From assembly GCF_008806375.1 (NCBI RefSeq), contig NZ_WAAT01000041.1:85697-149696 (forward strand): a stretch of 64,000 nt of DNA, given 5' to 3'. This stretch comes from Pseudotamlana haliotis. Lineage in GTDB: Bacteria; Bacteroidota; Bacteroidia; Flavobacteriales; Flavobacteriaceae. Under the pieces are notes generated by a model, which saw only the letters and a program-made list of their open reading frames with translations, searched no databases and was not told where the DNA came from. This document shows positions 45,994 through 55,002 of the stretch, piece by piece. Both the position numbers and the translations under genes were made by a program. Numbering within the stretch: position 1 is the stretch's first letter; each line of letters opens with the position of its first letter.

Positions 45994-46196
45994 TATTATC
46001 ACCCTCAACTCGATTGGGAATGGCCTCATAGCAGTCTCAATCTGGTTGAATTTTAAAAAAATTAAAAACAAGTTATTGTTGTCCTGATTGAAAAACAGGA
46101 TTTAGTTTAGCATCTAAATGCAGCCGAGCGCCTAAAGCATAAAGCTTACAGCCAACGGAACATTGCTAATTCAACAGAACGTAAACTATCACAAAA
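45994..46196 (+). promoter_or_regulatory. Long rpsB leader / rpsI-rpsB spacer
   Basis: 203 bases with no gene, within a ribosomal cluster where other spacers are 0-85 bp. Contains a hairpin TCCTG/CAGGA (about 46080-46100) and AAGC-rich segments close to the rpsB ATG. It could be an autoregulatory leader bound by S2; I see no terminator. Confidence 0.35.
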
Positions 46197-46973
46197 ATGG
46201 CAGTAGAAGTAAAAGAATTACTTGAAGCAGGTGTACACTTCGGTCACCTGACGCGTAAGTGGGATCCAAACATGGCACCTTACGTATATATGGAGCGTAA
46301 TGGTATCCATATTATAAACTTATACAAAACAGCGGCTAAAATTGAAGAAGCTGGAGCAGCACTTGCTAAAATTGCAGCTTCTGGACGTAAAATTTTATTC
46401 GTTGCAACAAAAAAGCAAGCAAAAGATATCGTTGCTGAAAAAGCTGGAGATATTAACATGCCTTACATCACTGAAAGATGGCCAGGCGGAATGTTAACTA
46501 ACTTTGTTACTATTAGAAAAGCGGTTAAGAAAATGGCTTCTATCGATAGAATGAAGAAAGACGGTACTTTCATGACCTTATCTAAAAAAGAACGTTTACA
46601 AGTTGATCGTTTAAGAGCTAAGTTAGAGAAAAACTTAGGTTCTATTACTGATATGACACGTTTACCAGGAGCTTTATTTGTTGTAGATATTAAACGTGAG
46701 CACATCGCGATTAAAGAAGCTCAAAAATTAAACATTCCAATTTTTGCAATGGTTGATACCAACTCTGACCCACGTCAAGTTGATTATGTAATCCCTGCAA
46801 ATGATGACGCTTCTAAATCGATAGATAAAATTTTATCTCACGTAACATCTGCAGTCGCAGGAGGCTTAGCTGAGCGTAAAGCAGAAAAAGATGCAGCAGC
46901 TTCAGCAAAGGACGATGCGCCTAAAGCTAAAGCAGCACCTAAAGCAAAAGCAACTGCTGAAGAAGAAGAATAA
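46197..46973 (+). CDS. rpsB: 30S ribosomal protein S2
   Basis: 258 residues. VKELLEAGVHFGHLTRKWDPNM, then ATKKQAKDIV, RWPGGMLTNF, and DTNSDPRQVDYVIPANDDA. An A/K-rich C-terminal tail follows (DAPKAKAAPKAKATAEEEE), typical of Bacteroidota S2. Followed by a hairpin and tsf. Confidence 0.97.
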   Translation: MAVEVKELLEAGVHFGHLTRKWDPNMAPYVYMERNGIHIINLYKTAAKIEEAGAALAKIAASGRKILFVATKKQAKDIVAEKAGDINMPYITERWPGGMLTNFVTIRKAVKKMASIDRMKKDGTFMTLSKKERLQVDRLRAKLEKNLGSITDMTRLPGALFVVDIKREHIAIKEAQKLNIPIFAMVDTNSDPRQVDYVIPANDDASKSIDKILSHVTSAVAGGLAERKAEKDAAASAKDDAPKAKAAPKAKATAEEEE

Positions 46974-46995
46974 ATAACATTTACACAACACAAAT

Positions 46996-47044
46996 AAGTC
47001 GTTTAGTTCTTTTCTTTACAGAAAATGTATTGAACGACTTTTTT
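46996..47044 (+). terminator. Attenuator-like hairpin between rpsB and tsf
   Basis: AAGTCGTT (46996-47003) pairs with AACGACTT (47033-47040), with an inner CTTTTCT/AGAAAA pairing, then TTTTTT. It probably reduces but does not abolish readthrough into tsf, whose ATG is 15 bp later. Confidence 0.7.
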
Positions 47045-47058
47045 AAATTATAATAACT

Positions 47059-48033
47059 ATGAGTACAACAGTAAAAGTAACAGCGGCTGAAGTTAATAAA
47101 TTAAGACAAGCTACTGGCGCAGGAATGATGGACTGCAAGAAAGCTTTAGTTGAAGCTGAAGGTAACTTTGATAACGCAATCGAAGTTTTACGTAAAAAAG
47201 GACAAAAAGTAGCAGAAAAAAGAGCAGACAGAGATTCTTCTGAAGGTGCTGCTGTTTCTAAAATCAATGCAGACCAAACTGCTGGTGTTGCTATTGTATT
47301 AGGTTGTGAAACTGATTTCGTTGGTAAAAACGAAAACTTCTTAGCTTTAGCTAACCAATTAGCTGATATCGCTTTAACAACTGCTACTAAAGAGGAGTTT
47401 TTAGCTGCTGATTTTGGTGGAATGACTGTTGCTGAAAAATTAGTTGAGCAAACAGGTGTTGTTGGTGAAAAGTTAGAAATCAATGCTTTTGAAAAATTAG
47501 AAGCTTCTTTCGTTGGAACTTACGTACACATTAATAAAATTGCTGCTTTAGTAGGATTATCTTCTAAAGTTGACAACGCTGAAGCTTTAACTAAAGACGT
47601 AGCGATGCAAGTCGCTTCTATGGGAGCAACTTCATTATCTTACAAAGATTTTGACCCTGCTTACGTAGCCTCTGAAACTGAAGCTAGAATTGCTGTTATT
47701 GAAAAAGATAATATTGAATTAGGTCGTTTAGGTAAAACACTTAAAAACGTACCTCAATACATTTCTATGCAACAATTAACTCCTGAAGTTTTAGCAAAAG
47801 CTGAAGAAGCAGCAAAAGCTGAATTAGCTGCTGAAGGTAAACCAGAAAAAATCTGGGATAGAATTTTACCAGGAAAAATGGAGCGTTTCGTTTCTGATAA
47901 CACCACTTTAGATCAAGAGCAATGCTTATTAGATCAAAAGTTCATCAAAGATGAAAAGCAAACTGTTGCTGAGTATGTTTCTTCTTTCGGTGATGTTGAA
48001 ATCGCTGGTTTCAAACGTGCTTCTGTAGGATAG
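47059..48033 (+). CDS. tsf: Elongation factor Ts
   Basis: 324 residues. N-terminal UBA-like part with VNKLRQATGAGMMDCKKAL, then the core with GCETDFVGKNENF and ALVGLSSKVDN, and a late dimerisation region. It recycles EF-Tu from GDP to GTP in the cytoplasm. Length is a little above the E. coli protein, as usual for Bacteroidota. Confidence 0.96.
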   Translation: MSTTVKVTAAEVNKLRQATGAGMMDCKKALVEAEGNFDNAIEVLRKKGQKVAEKRADRDSSEGAAVSKINADQTAGVAIVLGCETDFVGKNENFLALANQLADIALTTATKEEFLAADFGGMTVAEKLVEQTGVVGEKLEINAFEKLEASFVGTYVHINKIAALVGLSSKVDNAEALTKDVAMQVASMGATSLSYKDFDPAYVASETEARIAVIEKDNIELGRLGKTLKNVPQYISMQQLTPEVLAKAEEAAKAELAAEGKPEKIWDRILPGKMERFVSDNTTLDQEQCLLDQKFIKDEKQTVAEYVSSFGDVEIAGFKRASVG

Positions 48034-48040
48034 TATACTT

Positions 48041-48053
48041 TTCCGCGAAAGCG
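48041..48053 (-). repeat. Inverted copy of CGCTTTCGCGGAA just after tsf
   Basis: TTCCGCGAAAGCG on the plus strand is the exact reverse complement of the core. It lies between the tsf stop and its terminator. Confidence 0.7.
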
Positions 48054-48070
48054 AAATGAATAATATACAG

Positions 48071-48104
48071 ACCACCATTCTAAATTTAGGATGGTGGTTT
48101 TTTT
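48071..48104 (+). terminator. Terminator after tsf
   Basis: ACCACCATTCTAAA (48071-48084) pairs with TTTAGGATGGTGGT with one mismatch, followed by seven T. Confidence 0.88.
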
Positions 48105-48153
48105 ATTCCTAAATTCTGAATTCATATAAATTCAATAAAATAAAAATTTTATG

Positions 48154-48161
48154 TAGTTTTG
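48154..48161 (+). promoter_or_regulatory. Putative -7 element (TAGTTTTG) for pyrH-frr
   Basis: Matches TAnnTTTG, 54 bp before the pyrH start and after the tsf terminator. No clear -33 TTTG is seen. Confidence 0.45.
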
Positions 48162-48214
48162 CTAAACTTTAATTCTCGCGTAATCGAGAGCACTTTAACA
48201 GATTAATGCATTCC

Positions 48215-48922
48215 ATGAAATACAAAAGAATACTACTAAAACTCTCTGGTGAAGCCTTAATGGGAAATCGCCAATATGGTATCGACCCAGAACGTTTAGC
48301 AGAATATGCTCAAGACATTAAAACCATAACCGATAAAGGTGTAGAAGTCGCCGTAGTTATTGGTGGCGGGAACATTTTTAGAGGTCTTGCTGGAGCGAGT
48401 AAAGGTATGGATCGTGTTCAAGGGGATCACATGGGTATGCTAGCCACCGTTATTAATGGTTTAGCTTTGCAAGGTGCTTTAGAGGATGCTGACATCCCAA
48501 CACGCTTACAATCGGCTATAAAAATTAATGAAGTTGCTGAGCCGTTTATTCGTAGAAAAGCTATTCGTCATCTTGAAAAAGGACGTGTGGTAATTTTTGG
48601 TGGCGGCACAGGAAACCCGTACTTTACAACCGATTCGGCTGCCGTTTTACGCGCTATTGAAATTGAAGCTGATGTGATTTTAAAAGGAACACGTGTTGAT
48701 GGTATTTACAATGCCGATCCTGAAAAGGATAAAACAGCCGTTAAATTTAATAGCATCACTTTTGATGATGTATTGAGAAAAGGCTTAAAAGTAATGGATA
48801 CTACAGCATTTACTTTAAGTCAAGAAAACGAATTACCAATTATTGTTTTTGATATGAATACCGTTGGAAATCTACTTAAAGTGGTTTCTGGTGAAAATAT
48901 CGGAACCGTAGTTAACATATAA
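48215..48922 (+). CDS. pyrH: UMP kinase
   Basis: 235 residues from [17 protein letters not shown]; an in-frame ATG three codons earlier (48206) is also possible. Amino-acid-kinase fold motifs [37 protein letters not shown] and [12 protein letters not shown]. Converts UMP to UDP; bacterial PyrH is a hexamer controlled by GTP and UTP. It precedes frr by 36 bp, a widely conserved pair. Confidence 0.96.
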   Translation: MKYKRILLKLSGEALMGNRQYGIDPERLAEYAQDIKTITDKGVEVAVVIGGGNIFRGLAGASKGMDRVQGDHMGMLATVINGLALQGALEDADIPTRLQSAIKINEVAEPFIRRKAIRHLEKGRVVIFGGGTGNPYFTTDSAAVLRAIEIEADVILKGTRVDGIYNADPEKDKTAVKFNSITFDDVLRKGLKVMDTTAFTLSQENELPIIVFDMNTVGNLLKVVSGENIGTVVNI

Positions 48923-48958
48923 GACCTATTTTTGATTTAATTACAAGGATTTAAAATC

Positions 48959-49516
48959 ATGGATGAAGACATTAAATTTATATTAGACAGCACAAAAGAG
49001 GCGATGGAAAATGCCATTTCGCATCTTGAAAAACAATTTATAAACATTAGAGCTGGTAAAGCTAGCCCAGCCATGCTTGGTAGTGTGATGGTAGACTATT
49101 ACGGGTCACAAACCCCATTAAGTCAGGTTGCCAATGTTAACACACCTGACGGTAGAACCATTACAGTTCAACCCTGGGAAAAAGGCATGCTTCAAGAAAT
49201 TGAGCGTGGTATTGCTTACGCAAATCTTGGTTTTAACCCCATGAACAACGGTGAAACCATTATCATCAATGTACCACCTTTAACTGAGGAGCGTCGTAAA
49301 GATTTAGCGAAGCAAGCTAAAGCTGAAGCTGAAGATGCTAAAGTAAGTATTAGAACAGCCCGTAAAGAAGCCAATAACGATCTGAAGAAAAACGATGATA
49401 TTTCAGAAGATTTAAAGAAAAACGCTGAAATTGACGTACAAACTTTAACAGATAAATACGTTAAGAGGGTTGATGATGTCTTTGACAATAAAGAGCAAGA
49501 GATCATGACAGTATAA
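48959..49516 (+). CDS. frr: Ribosome recycling factor
   Basis: 185 residues. Family marks: FINIRAGKASPAML, YYGSQTPLSQVANV, and the three-helix bundle with ERRKDLAKQAKAEAEDAKVS. Releases ribosomes from mRNA after termination together with EF-G. Followed by a strong terminator. Confidence 0.97.
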   Translation: MDEDIKFILDSTKEAMENAISHLEKQFINIRAGKASPAMLGSVMVDYYGSQTPLSQVANVNTPDGRTITVQPWEKGMLQEIERGIAYANLGFNPMNNGETIIINVPPLTEERRKDLAKQAKAEAEDAKVSIRTARKEANNDLKKNDDISEDLKKNAEIDVQTLTDKYVKRVDDVFDNKEQEIMTV

Positions 49517-49522
49517 TTTAAG

Positions 49523-49549
49523 AAAGCGACAATATTGTCGCTTTTTTTA
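49523..49549 (+). terminator. Terminator after frr
   Basis: Perfect palindrome AAAGCGACAATATTGTCGCTTT (11-bp arms, written here as two halves AAAGCGACAAT / ATTGTCGCTTT), followed by more T. Confidence 0.88.
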
Positions 49550-49574
49550 ACGTTTTATTTTTTTGCTTGTTCTA

Positions 49575-50846
49575 ATGCTAAAACGCTCTATTTATTTATT
49601 GTTTCTACTTTGTGCAAGTTATCTTTCTTCGCAATCCAGAGCAGAGCAGCCTATTCCAACACTAAAAGATACACTCAATAAACATCGTATATTAAAAAGT
49701 ATTGGCATGGGATATTTTCCAACCAAGTATTTTAACTTCGACCTACGGTATTTGATTAAATATAACCAATACGAAGGGGTTAGAACAGGGATTGGAGGCG
49801 TGACCAACAACGATTTCTCAGAAAAATTTCGCATGAACAGTTATGTGGTTTACGGTTTTAGAGATAATCGTTTTAAATATAGTATTGGTGGCGGTATGCG
49901 TTTATCAGAAGATACGAATACTTGGCTGAACCTTGCCTATACAGACGATCTTCAGGAAACAGGAAGTACGAAATACATCACTGATGACCGGGTATTTCAG
50001 TTTTTTGAGCCCCGCTTACTAAACATCGACCTGTTTCATAAACACATCACGACTTCGCTAACCTTAGAACATCAAATAAGCGATCACCTGTTAAGCAAAC
50101 TAGACTTTGCCGTAAGTGACATTGACCCGACTTACGATTACGCTTATGTTTTAGATGGTAAAAGCTATTCAACTTTCAATTTAACTACCGGTATTTTAGG
50201 TTTTCAATGGAGCCCGTTTAGTAAATTCAAAGAAACCATATTAGGTACCCAAGAAATAAAATCGGGGTTTCCTAAGTTTTCGTTTCAGTACACCAAAAGT
50301 TTACATGACGTTTTAAACGGTGATTTTAATTTTACCAAACTAGACTTTAGAACCATTTATGAACTTGGGAACGAAAACAGCCATTTTGCACAAATGATCT
50401 TGGTATCAGGTATAGCCATTGGCGATACCCCACTAACTCATTTATATCACGCCTACCCCAACAACATCAGAAAAGCACAGGTATTACAACGCTTTTCAGT
50501 AGCTGGTTTAAACAGTTTTGAAACCATGTATTTCAATGAATTCTTTTCTGATAAATCTTTCACATTTCAGTTAAAGTATTTTATAAAACCTTTTCATGTG
50601 ACTGACCGTTTTAGACCTCAACTGGTCTTAATTACCCGATATGCCTTAGGTGATATGGACCATCAAGAACGTCATCAAGGTATCACCTTCGACACTCTAA
50701 ATTATGGTTACACCGAATCTGGATTTGAAATAAACAAACTTTTTTATGGCTTCGGATTGAGTTTTACCTACCGCTATGGGGCCTATTACCTGCCTAATTT
50801 TAGCGACAACATTGCATTTAAATTCACATTTAACGTCACTCTTTAA
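49575..50846 (+). CDS. Outer-membrane beta-barrel protein, DUF5686-like C-terminal region
   Basis: 423 residues from the ATG at 49575 (the frame opens at a TTG four codons earlier; the ATG directly begins the signal peptide MLKRSIYLLFLLCASYLSS). The rest alternates hydrophobic and polar residues as in amphipathic beta-strands, with SGFPKFSFQYTKS, YFIKPFHVTDRFRP and a C-terminus FSDNIAFKFTFNVTL. This resembles the barrel part of flavobacterial DUF5686 proteins but lacks their N-terminal carboxypeptidase-like domain. Located in the outer membrane by inference; role unknown. Followed after 47 bp by the RND transporter gene, so the two may form an export pair. Confidence 0.7.
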   Translation: MLKRSIYLLFLLCASYLSSQSRAEQPIPTLKDTLNKHRILKSIGMGYFPTKYFNFDLRYLIKYNQYEGVRTGIGGVTNNDFSEKFRMNSYVVYGFRDNRFKYSIGGGMRLSEDTNTWLNLAYTDDLQETGSTKYITDDRVFQFFEPRLLNIDLFHKHITTSLTLEHQISDHLLSKLDFAVSDIDPTYDYAYVLDGKSYSTFNLTTGILGFQWSPFSKFKETILGTQEIKSGFPKFSFQYTKSLHDVLNGDFNFTKLDFRTIYELGNENSHFAQMILVSGIAIGDTPLTHLYHAYPNNIRKAQVLQRFSVAGLNSFETMYFNEFFSDKSFTFQLKYFIKPFHVTDRFRPQLVLITRYALGDMDHQERHQGITFDTLNYGYTESGFEINKLFYGFGLSFTYRYGAYYLPNFSDNIAFKFTFNVTL

Positions 50847-50893
50847 GGTATTCTACTCCTTTTTCCTACCTTTGCCCCTCTTTAAATTAAAGC

Positions 50894-53299
50894 ATGCTTA
50901 AACTATTTACTGAAGATTTTTGGGACGCCATTGCGAGACTTATTTTACGAAATAAAATAACCATCCTCATTTGTATTGTCTTAGCTACCATTCTTTTAAG
51001 TCTGAATTGGAAAAACATGCGCTTCACCAATACCGAAGCTAATTTATTACCAGACGACCATGAGGTGAACCTCACTTATAATAAATTCTTAGACATTTTT
51101 GGCGAAGAAGGCAACCTGATCATCATTGGTGTTAAAGATCCTAGCTTATTTACTGTTGAAAAATTAAACGCCTGGAACCAACTTGCCGACTCTTTTAAAT
51201 CAAGCCCAGCGGTAGAATCGGTTGTTTCCATTAAAGACCTTCAAAATCTTGTAAAAGATACCGAGCACGAAAAGTTTGTTTTAAAACCGTTTATCACCGA
51301 TTCTGTAAGCTCTAAAGCAGACATTGATAAACTTCAAAATGATCTTTTTAAAAAATATCCGTTTTACGATGGCTTCCTTTTCAACAAAGAAACCAAAACG
51401 GTTAGAACCGCGGTTTATTTAAAAAAGGACATTGTTAATACTGCTGCTAGAAAGAACTATGTTCTAAAAGATTTTATTCCAAAAGTAGAAGCCTTTGAAG
51501 ACGCCTACAATTTGGATGTTCGTGCTTCTGGCATGCCTTATATAAGAACACTAAACGCTCAAAATATTATTGATGAGATCGGCCTCTTTCTTTTAGCCGC
51601 ACTTGTTGTCACATCACTGATTTTCTTTTTCTTTTTCAGATCGTTTAGAGCCACATTCATATCTATCATTGTAGTCTGTATTGGCGTAATGTGGACCTTT
51701 GGCATACTGGGCTTCCTCCAATATGAAATTACGGTACTAACCGCCTTAATTCCGCCACTAATCATTGTTATAGGAATTCCAAATTGTATTTTTCTAATTA
51801 ATAAATACCAACACGAGGTTAAATTACACGGAAACAAGGTAAAGTCATTACAGCGAGTGATTACTAAAGTAGGGAATGCCACTTTAATGACGAACGTCAC
51901 AACGGCCTCTGGTTTTGCTACATTTATACTCACAGAAAGTAAACTGTTAAAGGAATTTGGTATCGTAGCCTCGCTGAGCATACTGTCTATTTTCATACTT
52001 TGTTTACTTATCATTCCTATCATATACACCTTTTTACCATACCCAAAGGATCGTCACCTTCAACACCTGAACAGACGCTGGATTGGTGGTTTTGTAAATT
52101 GGATGGAACACATGGTGAGACACCGTCGTATTACGATTTATGTGACTTCATTAATACTGCTTATTGCCAGTATGATTGGTGTTTATCAAATCAAGATTTC
52201 AGGAAGTCTTATAGAAGACATGCCTCAAAAATCAGAGTTCGTTAAGGACATTCGCTTTTTTGAAGATGAGTTTAACGGTATCATGCCTGTAGAGATCATG
52301 ATAGATACCAAACGTAAAAAGGGGGTTATGAAACGTTCTACCCTCAAGCGTATGAACGACATTGAAGAACTCATTGTTGAGATACCAGAATTATCAAAAC
52401 CTATTTCGGTGGTTGGTTTAGTAAAATATTCCAAACAAGCCTATTATAACGGTAACACTAAATATTACCAACTTCCTACGGCGCAAGAAAATAGTTTTAT
52501 CATGTCTTATGCCAAAAATTCAACGACGGATTCAGATATTAATCTGCTGAAAAACTTTGTAGATAGCACAGGACAATATGGCCGTATCACCACATTCATG
52601 AAAGATATCGGCACCGATAAAATGGAACGTATTGAAGAAAACCTTCGAACTAAAATCGATAAAGTTTTTCCTAAAGAGCGCTATGATGTGACCATGACCG
52701 GTAAAGCCTTAGTTTTTCAAAAAGGGACCAAGTATTTGGTTAAAAACTTAGTGATTTCCTTATCATTGGCTATTGTATTAATTGCCTTATTCATGGCTTA
52801 CATGTTTAAGTCAGGAAAAATGATTATTATTTCATTAATTCCAAACTTGCTACCACTGCTTATCACCGCAGGTTTAATGGGTTATTTAGGTGTACCTTTA
52901 AAACCATCAACCATATTGGTATTTAGTATTGCCTTTGGTATTTCAGTAGATGACACCATTCACTTTTTAGCCAAATACCGTCAGGAATTACAAGCCAATA
53001 AATGGAAAATTAAAATCTCTGTTTATAACGCTTTACGCGAAACCGGTGTGAGTATGTTCTATACTTCAATCGTATTATTCTTTGGCTTCTCAGTTTTCAC
53101 CATTTCAAGCTTTGGTGGTACCGTAGCATTAGGGGCTTTAGTCTCAGCAACACTGTTATTTGCCATGTTAGCCAACTTACTACTTCTACCTTCTTTATTA
53201 TTGTCTTTAGAACGCAATATCGCCAACAAGAAAGAGTTTAAAAAACCGGCAATTAATGTGATTCCTAAAGAAGACAAAAATAAAATCACAAAAAATTAA
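50894..53299 (+). CDS. RND/MMPL-type transporter
   Basis: 801 residues with a duplicated layout: membrane segment near 20-38, a periplasmic loop, five membrane segments (about 228-400), segment near 415, a second loop, then five more (about 620-775). Signature-like stretches are IPPLIIVIGIPNCIFLINKYQH and FGISVDDTIHFLAKYRQE (GxSVDDxIH), with the charged residues of a proton path. This is the MMPL/Patched-like single-subunit type, often exporting lipids or hydrophobic compounds. Substrate unknown. Possibly co-transcribed with the barrel gene upstream. Confidence 0.88.
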   Translation: MLKLFTEDFWDAIARLILRNKITILICIVLATILLSLNWKNMRFTNTEANLLPDDHEVNLTYNKFLDIFGEEGNLIIIGVKDPSLFTVEKLNAWNQLADSFKSSPAVESVVSIKDLQNLVKDTEHEKFVLKPFITDSVSSKADIDKLQNDLFKKYPFYDGFLFNKETKTVRTAVYLKKDIVNTAARKNYVLKDFIPKVEAFEDAYNLDVRASGMPYIRTLNAQNIIDEIGLFLLAALVVTSLIFFFFFRSFRATFISIIVVCIGVMWTFGILGFLQYEITVLTALIPPLIIVIGIPNCIFLINKYQHEVKLHGNKVKSLQRVITKVGNATLMTNVTTASGFATFILTESKLLKEFGIVASLSILSIFILCLLIIPIIYTFLPYPKDRHLQHLNRRWIGGFVNWMEHMVRHRRITIYVTSLILLIASMIGVYQIKISGSLIEDMPQKSEFVKDIRFFEDEFNGIMPVEIMIDTKRKKGVMKRSTLKRMNDIEELIVEIPELSKPISVVGLVKYSKQAYYNGNTKYYQLPTAQENSFIMSYAKNSTTDSDINLLKNFVDSTGQYGRITTFMKDIGTDKMERIEENLRTKIDKVFPKERYDVTMTGKALVFQKGTKYLVKNLVISLSLAIVLIALFMAYMFKSGKMIIISLIPNLLPLLITAGLMGYLGVPLKPSTILVFSIAFGISVDDTIHFLAKYRQELQANKWKIKISVYNALRETGVSMFYTSIVLFFGFSVFTISSFGGTVALGALVSATLLFAMLANLLLLPSLLLSLERNIANKKEFKKPAINVIPKEDKNKITKN

Positions 53300-53417
53300 C
53301 AATTACAGTTTAGCGTTAATTATAGTGTAAAAATGAAAATTCAATAGCTTTTTTTACTTTTATTATTTCAATTTTAAGGATATAATCTATTATATTTACA
53401 GTTCAAAACTTACAAGT

Positions 53418-54851
53418 ATGCAACCAAAAACTATTTCAGACCTATTAACACAAAATATTGTTTTACCAGAAGTTGAAATAAAAGGTTGGGTTAGAACATT
53501 TAGAGCGAACCGTTTTATTGCTTTAAACGATGGGTCCACACTAAATAATATTCAGTGTGTTGTAGATTTTGAAAACTTTGATGAAGCCTTGCTTAAACGT
53601 ATAACCACAGGAGCGGCTATTCATGTAAAAGGTGAATTAGTTGAAAGCCAAGGAAAAGGTCAAAAAGTTGAAATTCAAGTATCTAGATTAGAAGTTTTAG
53701 GCGATTCAGACCCTGAAACCTATCCTATACAACCTAAAAAACACTCTTTCGAATTTTTAAGAGAAAATGCCCATTTACGTACTAGAACAAATACTTTTAG
53801 TGCCGTAATGCGCTTGCGTTCATCGCTTTCTTTTGCCATTCATAAATATTTTAATGAAAGTGGATTTTACTACATGCATTCACCAATTATTACCGGAAGT
53901 GATGCCGAAGGTGCAGGTGAAATGTTCAAAGTAAGCACACTAGATGAGAAAAACACACCACTTACTGAAGACGGCAAAGTAGATTATTCTCAAGATTTCT
54001 TCGGAAAAGAGACTAATCTAACCGTTTCCGGACAGCTAGAAGCTGAAACTTACGCCATGTCTCTTGGTAAAGTTTATACCTTCGGACCAACATTTAGAGC
54101 CGAAAACTCGAATACTTCGCGCCATCTTGCTGAATTTTGGATGATTGAACCTGAGGTTGCCTTTATGGATTTGGCTGGTAATATGGATTTGGCTGAAGAC
54201 TTTATGAAATCGGTTATAAAATACATTCTAGAACATAACCGTGAAGATTTAGAGTTTTTAGACAAACGTTTACAAGACGAAGAAAAAACCAAGCCTCAAG
54301 CAGAACGCAGCGAAATGACCTTAATTGAAAAATTAAATTTCGTTACCGATAATCACTTCAAACGTGTAAGTTACACGGAAGCTATAGATATTTTACGCAA
54401 CTGTAAACCTAATAAAAAGAAGAAATTCAAATACCTTATTAACGAATGGGGTACCGATTTACAAAGTGAACACGAACGTTTTCTTGTTGAAAAACACTTT
54501 AAATGTCCGGTAATATTATTTGATTATCCGGCGAATATTAAAGCTTTTTACATGCGTCTTAATGACGATGGTAAAACGGTTCGTGCTATGGATATTCTAT
54601 TCCCTGGTATTGGTGAAATTGTTGGAGGTGCACAACGTGAAGAACGTCTTGATGTTTTAAAAGAAAAAATGACTGCTATTAATATTCCGGAAGAAGAATT
54701 ATGGTGGTACCTAGACTTACGTAAATTTGGTACAGCCGTTCACTCTGGATTTGGTTTAGGTTTTGAACGTTTAGTCATGTTTGCTACAGGAATGAGTAAC
54801 ATTAGAGATGTGATCCCGTTCCCTAGAACTCCACAAAACGCCGAATTTTAA
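53418..54851 (+). CDS. asnS: Asparagine-tRNA ligase
   Basis: 477 residues. An N-terminal OB-fold anticodon-binding domain (about 15-110, [22 protein letters not shown]). The class II core carries [17 protein letters not shown] (motif 1-2 region), [21 protein letters not shown] (motif 2), and [21 protein letters not shown] (motif 3). AsnRS-type spacing rather than AspRS. A TATATTTA box about 25 bp upstream may be its promoter. Confidence 0.96.
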   Translation: MQPKTISDLLTQNIVLPEVEIKGWVRTFRANRFIALNDGSTLNNIQCVVDFENFDEALLKRITTGAAIHVKGELVESQGKGQKVEIQVSRLEVLGDSDPETYPIQPKKHSFEFLRENAHLRTRTNTFSAVMRLRSSLSFAIHKYFNESGFYYMHSPIITGSDAEGAGEMFKVSTLDEKNTPLTEDGKVDYSQDFFGKETNLTVSGQLEAETYAMSLGKVYTFGPTFRAENSNTSRHLAEFWMIEPEVAFMDLAGNMDLAEDFMKSVIKYILEHNREDLEFLDKRLQDEEKTKPQAERSEMTLIEKLNFVTDNHFKRVSYTEAIDILRNCKPNKKKKFKYLINEWGTDLQSEHERFLVEKHFKCPVILFDYPANIKAFYMRLNDDGKTVRAMDILFPGIGEIVGGAQREERLDVLKEKMTAINIPEEELWWYLDLRKFGTAVHSGFGLGFERLVMFATGMSNIRDVIPFPRTPQNAEF

Positions 54852-55002
54852 TTCGTCACAATACAAACAACATTTTTTATACATTACCTTGAGGAATGAA
54901 CTTCTTCTGGGCTGTAGATTCTATCTATAATACAAGAAAGCTTTCGATAGCATCAACTTATTAGTGTAAATTAATTATTTTTGATTTATGTAAATCTAAA
55001 TC

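Noticed and set aside
47043..47483. Minus-strand 146-codon frame antisense to tsf
   Set aside because: EF-Ts coding is certain; the antisense frame is open only because of its codon bias.
51559..52029. Minus-strand 156-codon frame inside the RND transporter
   Set aside because: Antisense to membrane-segment coding sequence that matches the family over its full length.
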